This document shows positions 15,831 to 24,122 of a DNA stretch of 35,120 bases, one piece after another. Below the pieces are notes generated by a model that was given only the letters and a program-made list of their open reading frames with translations, did no database searches and was not told the origin of the DNA. The stretch's first letter is position 1. Each line of letters starts with the position of its first letter. The position numbers were made by a program, and so were the translations under genes. Source of the stretch: DATKCJ01 sp035513275 (lineage in GTDB: Bacteria; Verrucomicrobiota; Verrucomicrobiia; Opitutales; Opitutaceae); NCBI GenBank assembly GCA_035513275.1, contig DATKCJ010000064.1, positions 1 to 35,120 on the forward strand. Reading direction: 5' to 3'.

Positions 15831-15911
15831 AGGTAGGAGCCCGCTTGCGGGCGATTCGGTATGCTACCGACGGAATCGCGCCAGCCATCGCCCGCAAGCA
15901 GGCTCCTACCT
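15831..15911. repeat. Inverted pair of GTAG-headed REP-like palindromes
   Basis: Two units face each other: 15831-15855 (GTAG, GA, hairpin GCCCGC-TT-GCGGGC, GAT) and its reverse complement at 15887-15911 with one mismatch. This is the REPIN/BIME arrangement. It lies between the convergent cyclase and lipid kinase genes and would form a long hairpin in either transcript. The same pair occurs at 33192-33351. Confidence 0.8.
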
Positions 15912-15922
15912 TGAGCAAATCC

Positions 15923-16798
15923 TCACCCCGGCACGATCACGCGCAAGCTGCCGGGATGGACTTCGACTTCGATGACAGGGCCCGCCGTGCGCGTCTCTCC
16001 GTCGACATGAATCACGCCATCGCCCTCGCGGCGGATTTCAAAACGAGTTCCCGCCATTCGCGTGACGCCGCGTGCGCGGTCGAGTGACCCGGTGAAGAGC
16101 CGCACCGCCATGCCCAGTGACGAGAAGATGCCGGGGGGCTCGAGCGCGACAAGGTCGAGCACGCCGTCGTCGACGCGCGCGCGTGGCGCGATGCGGGCGT
16201 TGTTGCCGAGCTGGTCCGAGTTCGCGACAGAAACCAGAAACGGCGTCAGCTTCACGCTCCGGTCGCCCGACGAGACGGTGTAGTGGCCTGGCTTGTAGCT
16301 GAAGAACAACCGCGTGCCGATGCTCACGTAGCTGGACAACCCGCGCGTCGGCATTTCATTGAACCGCCGGGTAATCTCCGCGTCGAAGCCCACGCCCATC
16401 GCCGTGACGAAGCGGTGGCCGTTTGCAGTGCCCGTGTCGATCGTGCGGATTTGGCCGCTGGCGAGCACGCGCATCGCGGCGCGGGGATTCATCGGGATTC
16501 TCAGGTGGCGGGCCAACCCGTTACCCGAGCCGCACGGAATGATGCCTACCGGCACGCCGGACTCCATCGCACCGCAGGCGACTTCGTTGACCGTGCCATC
16601 GCCGCCGACCGCGACGACGCAGTCGAACTGTTTGCTGGCCTCATGCGCGATCTCTCGCGCGTGGCCGACTCGCACGGTCGGGCAGATCTCGGCGTCGAGC
16701 CCCGCGTCGACCGCCCACTGCTCGAGGGACTCGCGCAAGCGAGGTCTATTGCGGTTCGCACCGGAGTTTGGGTTGAGAATCAGGCAGACGCGGCGCAT
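15923..16798 (-). CDS. Diacylglycerol kinase-family lipid kinase (DagK/YegS type)
   Basis: Predicted soluble lipid kinase that phosphorylates diacylglycerol or a related lipid using ATP. Motifs: LILNPNSGANR at the N-terminus, the nucleotide loop VAVGGDGTVNEVACG near 62-76, PCGSGNGLARHL near 87-98, TGTANGHRFVTAMGVGFDAEI, and the C-terminal DGEtR-type segment (VHVDGETR). At 291 residues the length is right. Substrate (diacylglycerol, sphingolipid base or phosphatidylglycerol) cannot be fixed by sequence. It is divergent from miaA with 89 bases between starts. Confidence 0.9.
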   Translation of the reverse strand: MRRVCLILNPNSGANRNRPRLRESLEQWAVDAGLDAEICPTVRVGHAREIAHEASKQFDCVVAVGGDGTVNEVACGAMESGVPVGIIPCGSGNGLARHLRIPMNPRAAMRVLASGQIRTIDTGTANGHRFVTAMGVGFDAEITRRFNEMPTRGLSSYVSIGTRLFFSYKPGHYTVSSGDRSVKLTPFLVSVANSDQLGNNARIAPRARVDDGVLDLVALEPPGIFSSLGMAVRLFTGSLDRARGVTRMAGTRFEIRREGDGVIHVDGETRTAGPVIEVEVHPGSLRVIVPG

Positions 16799-16887
16799 GG
16801 GAAATTGCAGACGCTGATTGCCGGGCCGGTTCTTCGCCAGAGGATTCTGGCTCGCCCGCGAAGGGCGCCGGGCATTGTTTGTCGTGC

Positions 16888-17823
16888 ATGAATGCCGGCC
16901 CGCGCCCGAAGCTCCACGTCCTCACCGGGTGCACCGGCGTGGGCAAGACCGAGTGGGCGTTGCGCTGGGCGGAGGAGAACGACGCCGAGATCGTCTCGTG
17001 CGATTCGCTGCTCGTCTATCGCGGCATGGATATCGGCACGGCTAAGCCTACCGCAGCCGAACTGGCGCGCGTGCCGCACCACTTGATCGACGTGGCCGAC
17101 GTGTCGGAGCGATACGACGTCACGCGCTACACTGCCGCGGCACTCTCAGCGGTGCGCGACATTCTCGCGCGTCGTCGGCGCGTGCTCGTCGCGGGTGGCA
17201 GCGGATTCTACCTTAAAGCGTATTTCGGGGCGGTCGCGGACGAGATCGAGTCGGTGCCAGGGCTTCGCGAGAAGATCGAGGCGCGTCTGGAGCGCGAAGG
17301 CGTTGAGGCACTCGTCGTCGAGCTCTCGAGACTGAACCCGGCCGGCCTCGGCGCGCTCGACACTCGCAACCCGCGTCGCGTCGTCCGCGCACTCGAGCGA
17401 TGTCTCGCCACAGGCCGTCCGCTTGTGGAGCTCGCGAGCGAATTCAAAATGCGCCCCGGTGCATTCCACGGCTACGACGTCGAGCTCACAGAGCTGGCGC
17501 GCGAGCCTGTAGTGCTCGCGAAGCGAATGGAGCAGCGCATTGGAGTGATGCTCGCCGCGGGCCTCGTGGAGGAAGTGGCGCGACTCGATCGCGCCGGACT
17601 GCGCGCAAATCCAAGCGCAGCGTGCGCGATTGGATACCGCGAGACGCTTGACCATCTCGATGGAAAGTTGCCCGCGAGCGAACTCGCCGCGGCGATCCTC
17701 GCAAACACGCGCGCCCTCGCGCGCAAACAGCGCACATGGTTCAGGACACAACTTCCGGCGCATCGCGTGATCGATGCGGAAAAGTTTGCGAACGCAGCGG
17801 AGCTGTTCGGTCCCGTGTCGTAG
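16888..17823 (+). CDS. miaA: tRNA dimethylallyltransferase MiaA
   Basis: Transfers a dimethylallyl group to the N6 of A37 in tRNAs reading codons that begin with U. The P-loop GCTGVGKT is at about 14-21, followed by CDSLLVYRGMDIGTAKPT (the usual SADSxQVYRGMDIGTAKP, with Cys replacing Ser/Ala and Leu replacing the Gln), HHLIDVAD, and GGSGFYLKA. The C-terminal CAIGYRETLDHL and RTRALARKQRTWFR-like stretch is intact. ATG 16888 is preferred over an in-frame TTG at 16879. The 311 residues match the family. Confidence 0.95.
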   Translation: MNAGPRPKLHVLTGCTGVGKTEWALRWAEENDAEIVSCDSLLVYRGMDIGTAKPTAAELARVPHHLIDVADVSERYDVTRYTAAALSAVRDILARRRRVLVAGGSGFYLKAYFGAVADEIESVPGLREKIEARLEREGVEALVVELSRLNPAGLGALDTRNPRRVVRALERCLATGRPLVELASEFKMRPGAFHGYDVELTELAREPVVLAKRMEQRIGVMLAAGLVEEVARLDRAGLRANPSAACAIGYRETLDHLDGKLPASELAAAILANTRALARKQRTWFRTQLPAHRVIDAEKFANAAELFGPVS

Positions 17824-17958
17824 GCTGCGGCGTGAGCGGCGGGACAAAGGCCGATTGAACGGAACTGTCTGTATTTGATAGGGAGGTTATCCTTAACCCG
17901 CCTAGTGCGTGTCTCGGAAAGGGACACGCGCCTCCAACCTCGGTAAGGCGCAGGTCAA

Positions 17959-17985
17959 GGTGCCTCTCGGCGAGAGGCACCCTAC
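17959..17985 (-). repeat. REP-like palindrome with GTAG head
   Basis: Perfect 11-base inverted repeat GGTGCCTCTCG / CGAGAGGCACC around one base (17959-17981), headed on the minus strand by GTAG (17982-17985) and CGAG. Same family as 4678-4703; the palindrome's outer bases differ but pairing is kept. Confidence 0.7.
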
Positions 17986-18105
17986 CTCGAAGGCGAAGTT
18001 GTCGGCAGCTCAACGCTCGTCAGCCCTGAGCTCGGCGAATGGGGTGAGCGACAAGGAGTGTTTGTCAGCTATTGGACGACACACGGCCGCAACAACCGCG
18101 GGAAG

Positions 18106-18226
18106 TTTGTAACGTATTGCGTTACAAATCGCCCGCGCCCGCCCGTGGGTTTGTAGCGTAATACGTTACAGACACGCGACACGGTCCGTTCTCAGACCAG
18201 CCCGCTTGTAACGTAATACGTTACAA
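18106..18226. repeat. Cluster of three 21-bp palindromes
   Basis: Sites at 18107-18127, 18151-18171 and 18206-18226. The third is perfect: arms TTGTAACGTA and TACGTTACAA around a central A. The first differs at the centre (TTG for AAT), the second has one change in each outer arm. Start-to-start spacing is 44 and 55 bases. They end 18 bases before the tolC stop. The A/T-rich palindromes contrast with the GC-rich surroundings. They could be protein binding sites, a repeat family or RNA hairpins. Confidence 0.85.
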
Positions 18227-18244
18227 ACCGGCCCGGTGTGTGAG

Positions 18245-19753
18245 CTAGGGATTTGCCGATGCCGAGACGAGCTCGATGCCGTGCGCCTCGAGTGTGCGGC
18301 CTTCGAGGCGGTTGAGCGTGGCGATCGCCTCGTGGAGCGCGACCTGGTTGTCGAGGTCGGTGAGACGCGCCTGATCGAGGTCGCGCTGTGCGTCGAGCAC
18401 GCGGCGGCTTGTGCTCAGGCCGGCGTCGAAGCGCGCCTTTTCGAGTTCGTATTGCTTGATGCTGAGTTCTGTCGCGAGTCTGGACGCGCGGACAGTCTCA
18501 ATCCCGGTCTCCACGTTGCGCACTGCGGCGCGCGCCTGCACGAGGATGTTCTGCTCGATCTGGCGGAGCCGCATCATCTCGCGATCCAGATTGTTTTTCG
18601 CGGTGCGGTGGCGGGCCTTGTCGGCCTTGGCGCCCCACGGGTAGGTGACAGAGAGGTTAACCTGCCAAAGGTGGCTGTCGGCATCGGGCAGGCGGTCGAT
18701 CGCGGTGCCATAGGAGGCCTCGTCGGCGTTGACGCCGATCGCGCCGGAGAGATCGACTTGCGGCCGCGTGGCGTTGCGCGCTACTGCGACATCCACGCGG
18801 AGCTGCTCGATGAGTGCGAGCTCGGCGAGATATTCGGGCTGCATTTGCTTTGCGCGCTCGAACGTGTCGGTGCTGTCGAGGTCAAGGGCGGGTGGGTCGG
18901 AAAATGCTGCCTCGCCAAGCGGCGCGTCGAGTGCGAACTGGCCTATGAGCGCGCGGAGCGCGTCCTCGTTGTCGCGCATCGTCTGCTCGGCGAGCATCAG
19001 GAAGATTTGCTGGTTCGCGACGCCGACCTCGGCGTTGAGGACATCGAGGTCGGTGACGACGCCGGCCTCGCGCTTGGCTCGGTTTTCATCGTGCAACTCC
19101 TGCGCGGCTTTGAGGCCTAGCTGCCGCACAAGGCGCTGTTCACGCCCATAGACAAGCCGGTAGTAGGCGATCTCGGTGTCGCGAAGCACATCGAGAACGC
19201 GGGCACGGTAGTCATGGTTCGCGCGGTCAATGCCAATGCGCGAGCGTTGCACGCCGGCGAGGGTGACCTTGGAGCCGAAGCCCTTGAGCAAAGGCTGGGT
19301 GACGCTGAGTGTCGCGTCAGCCGAGTAGGCGGGATTGAGGAGCGAGAAAGTGGAATTCGATCCGGAGCGAGCGAGCTGGGTCGAGAAGTCGACGACGGTG
19401 CCGGTGGGCAGCAGCACGTTTGCGCCAGCGCGCGTGTCGAACGTCGTGCTCGAGGGCCCGGGTGCGCCGTCGAGCGAGCTCGTGGCCGCGGCTTGCACGC
19501 TTTGTGCGCGGCGCGCCGAGAAGCGGAGCGCGGGGTCGAAGTCGGCCTCAGAGATGGCGAGCAGCTCTTCGGCATTGTCGACGGAGTAGCGCTGGATATG
19601 GACGTCGAAGTTGTTCGCGAGAGCTCTGTGGAGCACGTCCGTCAACGTGAGCGGGGCTACGGAGGATTCTTCCGCGGCGACTCCCAAGGACGAACAGGCG
19701 ATCAAAATCGGCAGGAGGGCGCGGAATGCGATGCGCAGAGGATTTCGCTTCAT
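18245..19753 (-). CDS. TolC-family outer-membrane protein
   Basis: A second outer-membrane channel in the window, 502 residues from the ATG at 19753, which opens a signal peptide (MKRNPLRIAFRALLPILIACSSLGVAA). The mature N-terminus LTLTDVLHRALANNFDVHIQR is typical of the first TolC helix; two repeats of long helices and short strands follow (TLSVTQPLLKGFG, VNLSVTYPWGAKADK). No adaptor or pump gene is beside it. It is the last gene of a run on this strand after a PpiD-like chaperone and a Zn-ribbon gene, with a 52-base gap, so it may be an orphan channel shared by several pumps. Confidence 0.9.
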   Translation of the reverse strand: MKRNPLRIAFRALLPILIACSSLGVAAEESSVAPLTLTDVLHRALANNFDVHIQRYSVDNAEELLAISEADFDPALRFSARRAQSVQAAATSSLDGAPGPSSTTFDTRAGANVLLPTGTVVDFSTQLARSGSNSTFSLLNPAYSADATLSVTQPLLKGFGSKVTLAGVQRSRIGIDRANHDYRARVLDVLRDTEIAYYRLVYGREQRLVRQLGLKAAQELHDENRAKREAGVVTDLDVLNAEVGVANQQIFLMLAEQTMRDNEDALRALIGQFALDAPLGEAAFSDPPALDLDSTDTFERAKQMQPEYLAELALIEQLRVDVAVARNATRPQVDLSGAIGVNADEASYGTAIDRLPDADSHLWQVNLSVTYPWGAKADKARHRTAKNNLDREMMRLRQIEQNILVQARAAVRNVETGIETVRASRLATELSIKQYELEKARFDAGLSTSRRVLDAQRDLDQARLTDLDNQVALHEAIATLNRLEGRTLEAHGIELVSASANP

Positions 19754-19805
19754 GAAGATTGGAGATGAAGTTGACGGCGGGAACGGGATCCGGGTTGCCA
19801 GACGA

Positions 19806-20051
19806 TCACAGTTTCTCGAACTCGCCGCCATCCGTGCGTCGAAGAATGGTGAAACCTGCCTGTTTGGCGGAGGATATCGCAGATGAACGGCTGCGGCCGC
19901 GCGGGCCGGGCCGGTCGGCAGCGCGTGCAACACGCTGGCCGCATTTCGGGCACTCGGTGAGTGCTGGCGCGCCCGGAGTGGAGCGATGTTCGAATCCATC
20001 GCCACAGATCCGGCACGGACCGGGCAGGGGCCTGTATCCGTGGATCGGCAT
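19806..20051 (-). CDS. FmdB-like small zinc-ribbon protein
   Basis: An 81-residue protein beginning MPIHGYRPLPGPCRICGDGFE, cut here to the first part for length: it matches the FmdB family start MPIYEYxCxxCGxxFE with CxxC at 13-16 and a second pair ECPKCG near 34-37. The C-terminus is basic and Ser-rich and ends GGEFEKL. The first cysteine pair is shifted by an inserted Pro-rich stretch. The start has a strong ribosome-binding site (AGGAGG just upstream on the minus strand, near 20056). It follows the PpiD-like gene by 20 bases. Function of the family is unclear. Confidence 0.7.
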   Translation of the reverse strand: MPIHGYRPLPGPCRICGDGFEHRSTPGAPALTECPKCGQRVARAADRPGPRGRSRSSAISSAKQAGFTILRRTDGGEFEKL

Positions 20052-20071
20052 GGCCTCCTGGTGACGATGCG

Positions 20072-21724
20072 TCAGCGTTCGATGTCGGTAGACTTGCTGA
20101 GCTCGCGCTCAACGAGTCCCGCGAGGACAAGGTTCTGGCCGAGACTTGCAGCGCGGAGGGCGAGCTGTTCGCGCGCTGCTGTGAATTCAGGTGCGGACTC
20201 GTCCACGGCCGGCTCCGTGCGCGAGACGACATTGACGAGGAGCCCCTTCGGTCCGGTTGCGATGAATCCAGAGATTTGGCCTGCGGGAGTCTGCTCGAGG
20301 GCGGAGAGGACCGCGGGTTCAATTGCTTCAGGCGGCTGCCTGCGTGGAAATGCCGGGTAGTTGACGACCTCGAGCTTCGGTGTGCCCATCGCGGCCACGG
20401 CGGCCTCGAGCGTCATGCCGGAAGAGACGCGGGCCTGGAGGTCGGCGCGCCAGCGGTTGCCGGCCTCGACAAATAATCTGCGACGCTCGGCCGCGGTGAA
20501 GTCGCCCACGACAGCGTCGCGCACCTCGACGAGTGTCGGCGTGCTCGGAGCCACTGTCTCATTCCATAGAAGCACGACCGTCGATCCGTCGGTGAGTCGC
20601 AGCGGGTCGCTGAAGTATTTCTGCTCGCTGAGCCTGAACGCCTCCTGCGCGACCGTGGCTGGCCAGCCGAGTTCCTTCGGTGCCTCGGAGGCAGGGAAAA
20701 GCGGCGCCGACTGGCGCGAGACCTTGTAGTTTGCGATGAGGTCGTCGAGCCCGACCGAGCCGCGGACGATCTTCTGATCGAAGAGTGCGAACGCGAAGTC
20801 CGACGCGACACGAGCCGCGCGTTTGGCGCCGAGTTCCGTGCGGAGCGTGCTCTCGACAGCGCTGCGAAACGCGAAAGGGACCGTGTCGACTTCGGCCGCG
20901 GCGGCAACTTCGTCGGCCGAGCCGGGGAAACGCGAGGGGTTGGCTTTGTAGAACGCGAGCAATTCGGCCTCGGTGATGGAGACTTCCTGCGCGTAGGCGG
21001 CGGGTTTGAAAGTAACGTAGTCAACCGAGACCCGGACGGGCGTCTGGTAGCGGGCGATGTTTTCGTCGAACCACGCGGAGAGGTTGAGCTCGTTCACCGG
21101 GACGTCTGGCGTGAAGGCTTCGAAGTCGGCGGAGGCCACGCTGATCGTCCACTCGGTGAGCGCGCGCACCATCTGGTTCTTCACCTCCGCAGGGAGCACG
21201 TAGCCCGGGCCGGAGATGATCGCCTGGACCTGCTGGAGTCGCACGTCATCCGCGAGCACGCGGGCGACATCGGAGCGGGTGATCTCCGGGTTGCTCTTCA
21301 GGCTGTCGGTAAAATCGGTGTAGCGCTTCGAATCAAACTGCCCTTCGGGCGATTGGAACAGACGCAGCGTGGCGACGTGGTCGGTGAGCTGCTTCGGAGT
21401 GGGCGGGGGCAAGCCGTTCACATCAGCGATGTGCAGCGCCGCAACGCGCTGGAGCGCGTAGTCCTGAAGCTGCGAGCCGTCGAGCGCCATGAATCCGGCC
21501 TGCAGATAGACGCTGAGCTCGGCGTCGCCGAAGATGCGGCGCTGGTCGTCGGCGGAGCCCAGGTTGTAGCCGAAGAAGGAGCGCTCGAGAAGCTTGTGCC
21601 CCGCCTTCCCGATGCCGGGCGCGGCGCCGATGGTGAAGACGAACGGAATGGCGATGACCAGCAGCAGGAACAGAAAGATCAGTTTCGAGTGCTTCTGGAC
21701 GTTGACTTGAATCCAAGTGATCAT
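20072..21724 (-). CDS. PpiD/SurA-N-like periplasmic chaperone
   Basis: A 550-residue inner-membrane-anchored periplasmic protein. One membrane segment at about 15-33 follows MITWIQVNVQKHSK, the normal PpiD start. A SurA-N-type helical region follows (FGDAELSVYLQAGFMALDGSQLQDYALQRV, given only as family likeness). A large second half contains EAELLAFYKANPSRFP, typical of parvulin-linked regions, but I see no clear parvulin active-site motif, so prolyl isomerase activity is doubtful. Its likely role is folding of outer-membrane or secreted proteins. It sits upstream of the Zn-ribbon and tolC genes on the same strand. Confidence 0.8.
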   Translation of the reverse strand: MITWIQVNVQKHSKLIFLFLLLVIAIPFVFTIGAAPGIGKAGHKLLERSFFGYNLGSADDQRRIFGDAELSVYLQAGFMALDGSQLQDYALQRVAALHIADVNGLPPPTPKQLTDHVATLRLFQSPEGQFDSKRYTDFTDSLKSNPEITRSDVARVLADDVRLQQVQAIISGPGYVLPAEVKNQMVRALTEWTISVASADFEAFTPDVPVNELNLSAWFDENIARYQTPVRVSVDYVTFKPAAYAQEVSITEAELLAFYKANPSRFPGSADEVAAAAEVDTVPFAFRSAVESTLRTELGAKRAARVASDFAFALFDQKIVRGSVGLDDLIANYKVSRQSAPLFPASEAPKELGWPATVAQEAFRLSEQKYFSDPLRLTDGSTVVLLWNETVAPSTPTLVEVRDAVVGDFTAAERRRLFVEAGNRWRADLQARVSSGMTLEAAVAAMGTPKLEVVNYPAFPRRQPPEAIEPAVLSALEQTPAGQISGFIATGPKGLLVNVVSRTEPAVDESAPEFTAAREQLALRAASLGQNLVLAGLVERELSKSTDIER

Positions 21725-21798
21725 GAGGGGGAAAAGGGGACGAACCTAGGACGGGCGGAAAGGCTGTCAATGCCGCCGACTCGAGCAAAGATCGTGGC

Positions 21799-23259
21799 TC
21801 AGGCCGCTGGTGCGTTCGAGACCGGCCCGGCCGGCAGGTCGTCTATGAGCTGATCGAGGGTGCGGGTGCCGATCGCCTCGCCCAACGACGAGGAAACGCT
21901 CGTGCGGAAATGGCGCAGGATCGGGTCGACCGCCTCAAGAAGCTCGCCCGATGGGGACTCTCCGAGTTCGGCGAATTGGTTTCGGAATTCGTTCAGCGTT
22001 ATCCGATCAAGCGGCTTCGCGGGCTGGTAGTGATAGTCGAGCGCCGACTCGCCCTCGTGTGGCGGGTTCATGCACACGAGACCGATGTCGGTGAGTCGGT
22101 TGAGGCACTCGTTGAGTACCTGCGTGGGCACGCGTATCGCCTTGCTCAGGTCCGAAGCGGTGAGCGCGGGCCTGCATGCCTTGAACCGGCGCGCGATCAG
22201 CACAAGCACGAGGAGCGAAAGGCTCTCACGGCTCGTGTGGTTGAGTTCGTGCCAGACCGACTGGCTCGAGCGGTAGCGCACGTTCTGCACCGCGTAGGTG
22301 ATCTGGCCGCCGAGAAGCACGATCAACCAGAACACGTAGAGACCGGCCATCAGCACCGGCACGATGCTCAGCGACCCGAACAGGCTTTGCGAGAGCAGCA
22401 CGCGACGCACGTAGATGAACGCGAAATAGTTGTTCAGAAGCAGAAGGACGATCGCGGCCGTCGCGCCGGTGAGCGCAGGAGACCAGTAAACGTTGGTGTT
22501 CGGAATAAACCGATAGAAAAGCGTGAGCAGCAGGACCAGAATGAAGAACGACGTCAGCGGCGCCACGAGCCGGAACACGCGCATCATCTCCACGCCGAGC
22601 GGGAGGCGTTCGACGACGGCCGGAATCGTCGACGCGGATAGAAGCGAGAGCGCCGCCATCATGAGCACCGCACCGAGCGTCACCACGGTCCAATACCACG
22701 CGATGCGCATCAGCATCGACCGGCCGCGCCGCACGCCCCAGATGGAGTTGAACGACTCCTCGACCGAGATGAAAAGCTGGATGACGATCAGCACGAGCGT
22801 GAGCCCGCCCACGACACCGAGCGTGCCCGACTGGCTCGCCTCGATGAAATTGTTGATCAGCTCGACGATCTCCGGATTCACCTCGACGTTCCCGGCCTTC
22901 GTCTCGCCTGTCACGACGATCGCCTCGTCGAGCTGCGCCACCTGCGGCGCGACGAAACGGATGGCCTTGTTGAGCGCATCGACTGCGATGTTGGACTTGC
23001 GGTCCGCGAGGACGTTGCCCGCGACGAGCACTGCGATTGCGATCAGCGGACCGATCCCCAGCATCGAGCTGAAACTCAGGGCCGCGGCGCGGCTGAACAC
23101 ACGGATCTCCCCCAGGCCCGTGAGGGTGATCGAAAGGATTCGCATGAACACGAGGAGAGCAGCCCGCGGAGGGTGGTCTTTCTCGATCGAGGCCTTCCAG
23201 ATGCCGTCGGTCCAAAAGGCCCGCAATTGTGCGAGACGTTTGTTGATCCAATAGAGCAT
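21799..23259 (-). CDS. YihY/BrkB-family inner-membrane protein
   Basis: A 486-residue polytopic protein of the YihY (BrkB, once called RNase BN) family. About six membrane segments lie in residues 40-325; the family pattern SFSSMLGIGPLIAIAVLVAG and NNYFAFIYV-type segments are present. A cytosolic C-terminal domain (about 340-486) looks winged-helix-like (LTASDLSKAIRVPTQVLNECL). The start is ATG 23259; a GTG lies one codon upstream. Exact function of the family is not established. Confidence 0.87.
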   Translation of the reverse strand: MLYWINKRLAQLRAFWTDGIWKASIEKDHPPRAALLVFMRILSITLTGLGEIRVFSRAAALSFSSMLGIGPLIAIAVLVAGNVLADRKSNIAVDALNKAIRFVAPQVAQLDEAIVVTGETKAGNVEVNPEIVELINNFIEASQSGTLGVVGGLTLVLIVIQLFISVEESFNSIWGVRRGRSMLMRIAWYWTVVTLGAVLMMAALSLLSASTIPAVVERLPLGVEMMRVFRLVAPLTSFFILVLLLTLFYRFIPNTNVYWSPALTGATAAIVLLLLNNYFAFIYVRRVLLSQSLFGSLSIVPVLMAGLYVFWLIVLLGGQITYAVQNVRYRSSQSVWHELNHTSRESLSLLVLVLIARRFKACRPALTASDLSKAIRVPTQVLNECLNRLTDIGLVCMNPPHEGESALDYHYQPAKPLDRITLNEFRNQFAELGESPSGELLEAVDPILRHFRTSVSSSLGEAIGTRTLDQLIDDLPAGPVSNAPAA

Positions 23260-23295
23260 CACTGGAGGGACCGGCCCTGGCTGGCCGGCCCTGGA

Positions 23296-24045
23296 TCAGC
23301 CCAGCACGAGGAATGCGTAGAAGCCCGAGCCGAGCAGCCCAAGCGCGCCCGCGGCGATCAGCACAGTCCAACTGACTGCAGCCGTGGTTAAATAAAGTCC
23401 TGCCGACGCGGCTAGCAACGGCACGAGGAATTGCATCTCGCCGGCGAGGTAGTGCGTGAGCCCAAAGAACCCGAGGCCGAGCAGCGCGCGGAAACGCACC
23501 AACGGGTAGACCGTGGTCGCTCCGAGAAGGAGCAGAATGAGAATGAAGAGGTCGAGCGCACCGAAGAGAATCGGGGGCGTCGCGATCATCGTTTTCCAAT
23601 CGAATGAGTAGATCGGCTCGAGATACGGGAGCAGCATCGACACCATCATCACTGCCACGATCAACGTGAGAACCCTGCGGCCCCAACCGGCCACGAGTTC
23701 AAACGCCGCCTTCGGGTCACCCTTGCCGGCGGTCTCACGTGTCTTTCCCTCGGCCGCAGCGAGCATCTCCTCGACCCGAATCGGTTCGTCGCCCTCGTTC
23801 TCGACGTTGACCGTCTTGATGTCGATTTTCTGCTTCATCCGAAGCCGTCGTTTCTCGGGAAAGAGAGTGGCCATCAACTCGGGATTCGATCCCGTGGTCA
23901 CCCACTGCTCGATAGCGGCGTCGTAATAAAGCGTATCGCCGTTGACCTGGCCGGCCTCTGCGAGAGAGGCGAGTTGGTCGAGATTAAATGGCCCGCGGGC
24001 CTCCGTGTCCGCTTCGCCGCGAATGTAGAACTCCTGCGTGGACAT
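23296..24045 (-). CDS. GYF_2-domain membrane protein
   Basis: A 249-residue protein. The N-terminal GYF_2 (DUF4339) domain spans about 1-55: FYIRG, ARGPFNLDQLASL, and YYDAAIEQWV. A charged linker (about 60-120) leads to four or five membrane segments in the C-terminal half (LIVAVMMVSMLLPYL, LFILILLLLGATTV, LVPLLAASAGLYL, VLIAAGALGLLGSGF). GYF_2 domains are common N-terminal modules in Verrucomicrobiota and Planctomycetota membrane proteins and are thought to bind Pro-rich peptides. It starts 77 bases after argS ends and precedes the YihY gene by 36 bases, so cotranscription is likely. Confidence 0.8.
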   Translation of the reverse strand: MSTQEFYIRGEADTEARGPFNLDQLASLAEAGQVNGDTLYYDAAIEQWVTTGSNPELMATLFPEKRRLRMKQKIDIKTVNVENEGDEPIRVEEMLAAAEGKTRETAGKGDPKAAFELVAGWGRRVLTLIVAVMMVSMLLPYLEPIYSFDWKTMIATPPILFGALDLFILILLLLGATTVYPLVRFRALLGLGFFGLTHYLAGEMQFLVPLLAASAGLYLTTAAVSWTVLIAAGALGLLGSGFYAFLVLG

Positions 24046-24122
24046 GCGGGCGGAATCTGTCCGCCGCCGGTTGTCGCGGCAAGGTAATTTCTCGGAAGGT
24101 GTTTCCTCGGAACTACATCCGA

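Larger units (their letters stand above)
17824..18244. other. 421-base convergent intergenic region rich in palindromes
   Basis: Between the ends of miaA (+) and tolC (-). It contains a hairpin GCGTGTC/GACACGC at 17907-17929, a GTAG-type REP on the minus strand at 17959-17985, and three long palindromes at 18107-18226. Sequence in between (17990-18100) shows nothing I can support. Confidence 0.6.

Noticed and set aside
17907..17929. Terminator for miaA
   Set aside because: The hairpin GCGTGTC/GACACGC is 84 bases after the stop and lacks a U-tract; it is more likely another repeat.
18106..18226. Reading the three palindromes as LacI-family operators of the tolC gene
   Set aside because: LacI sites have a central CG and sit near promoters; these have a central A and lie at the 3' end of the gene, with no regulator gene nearby.
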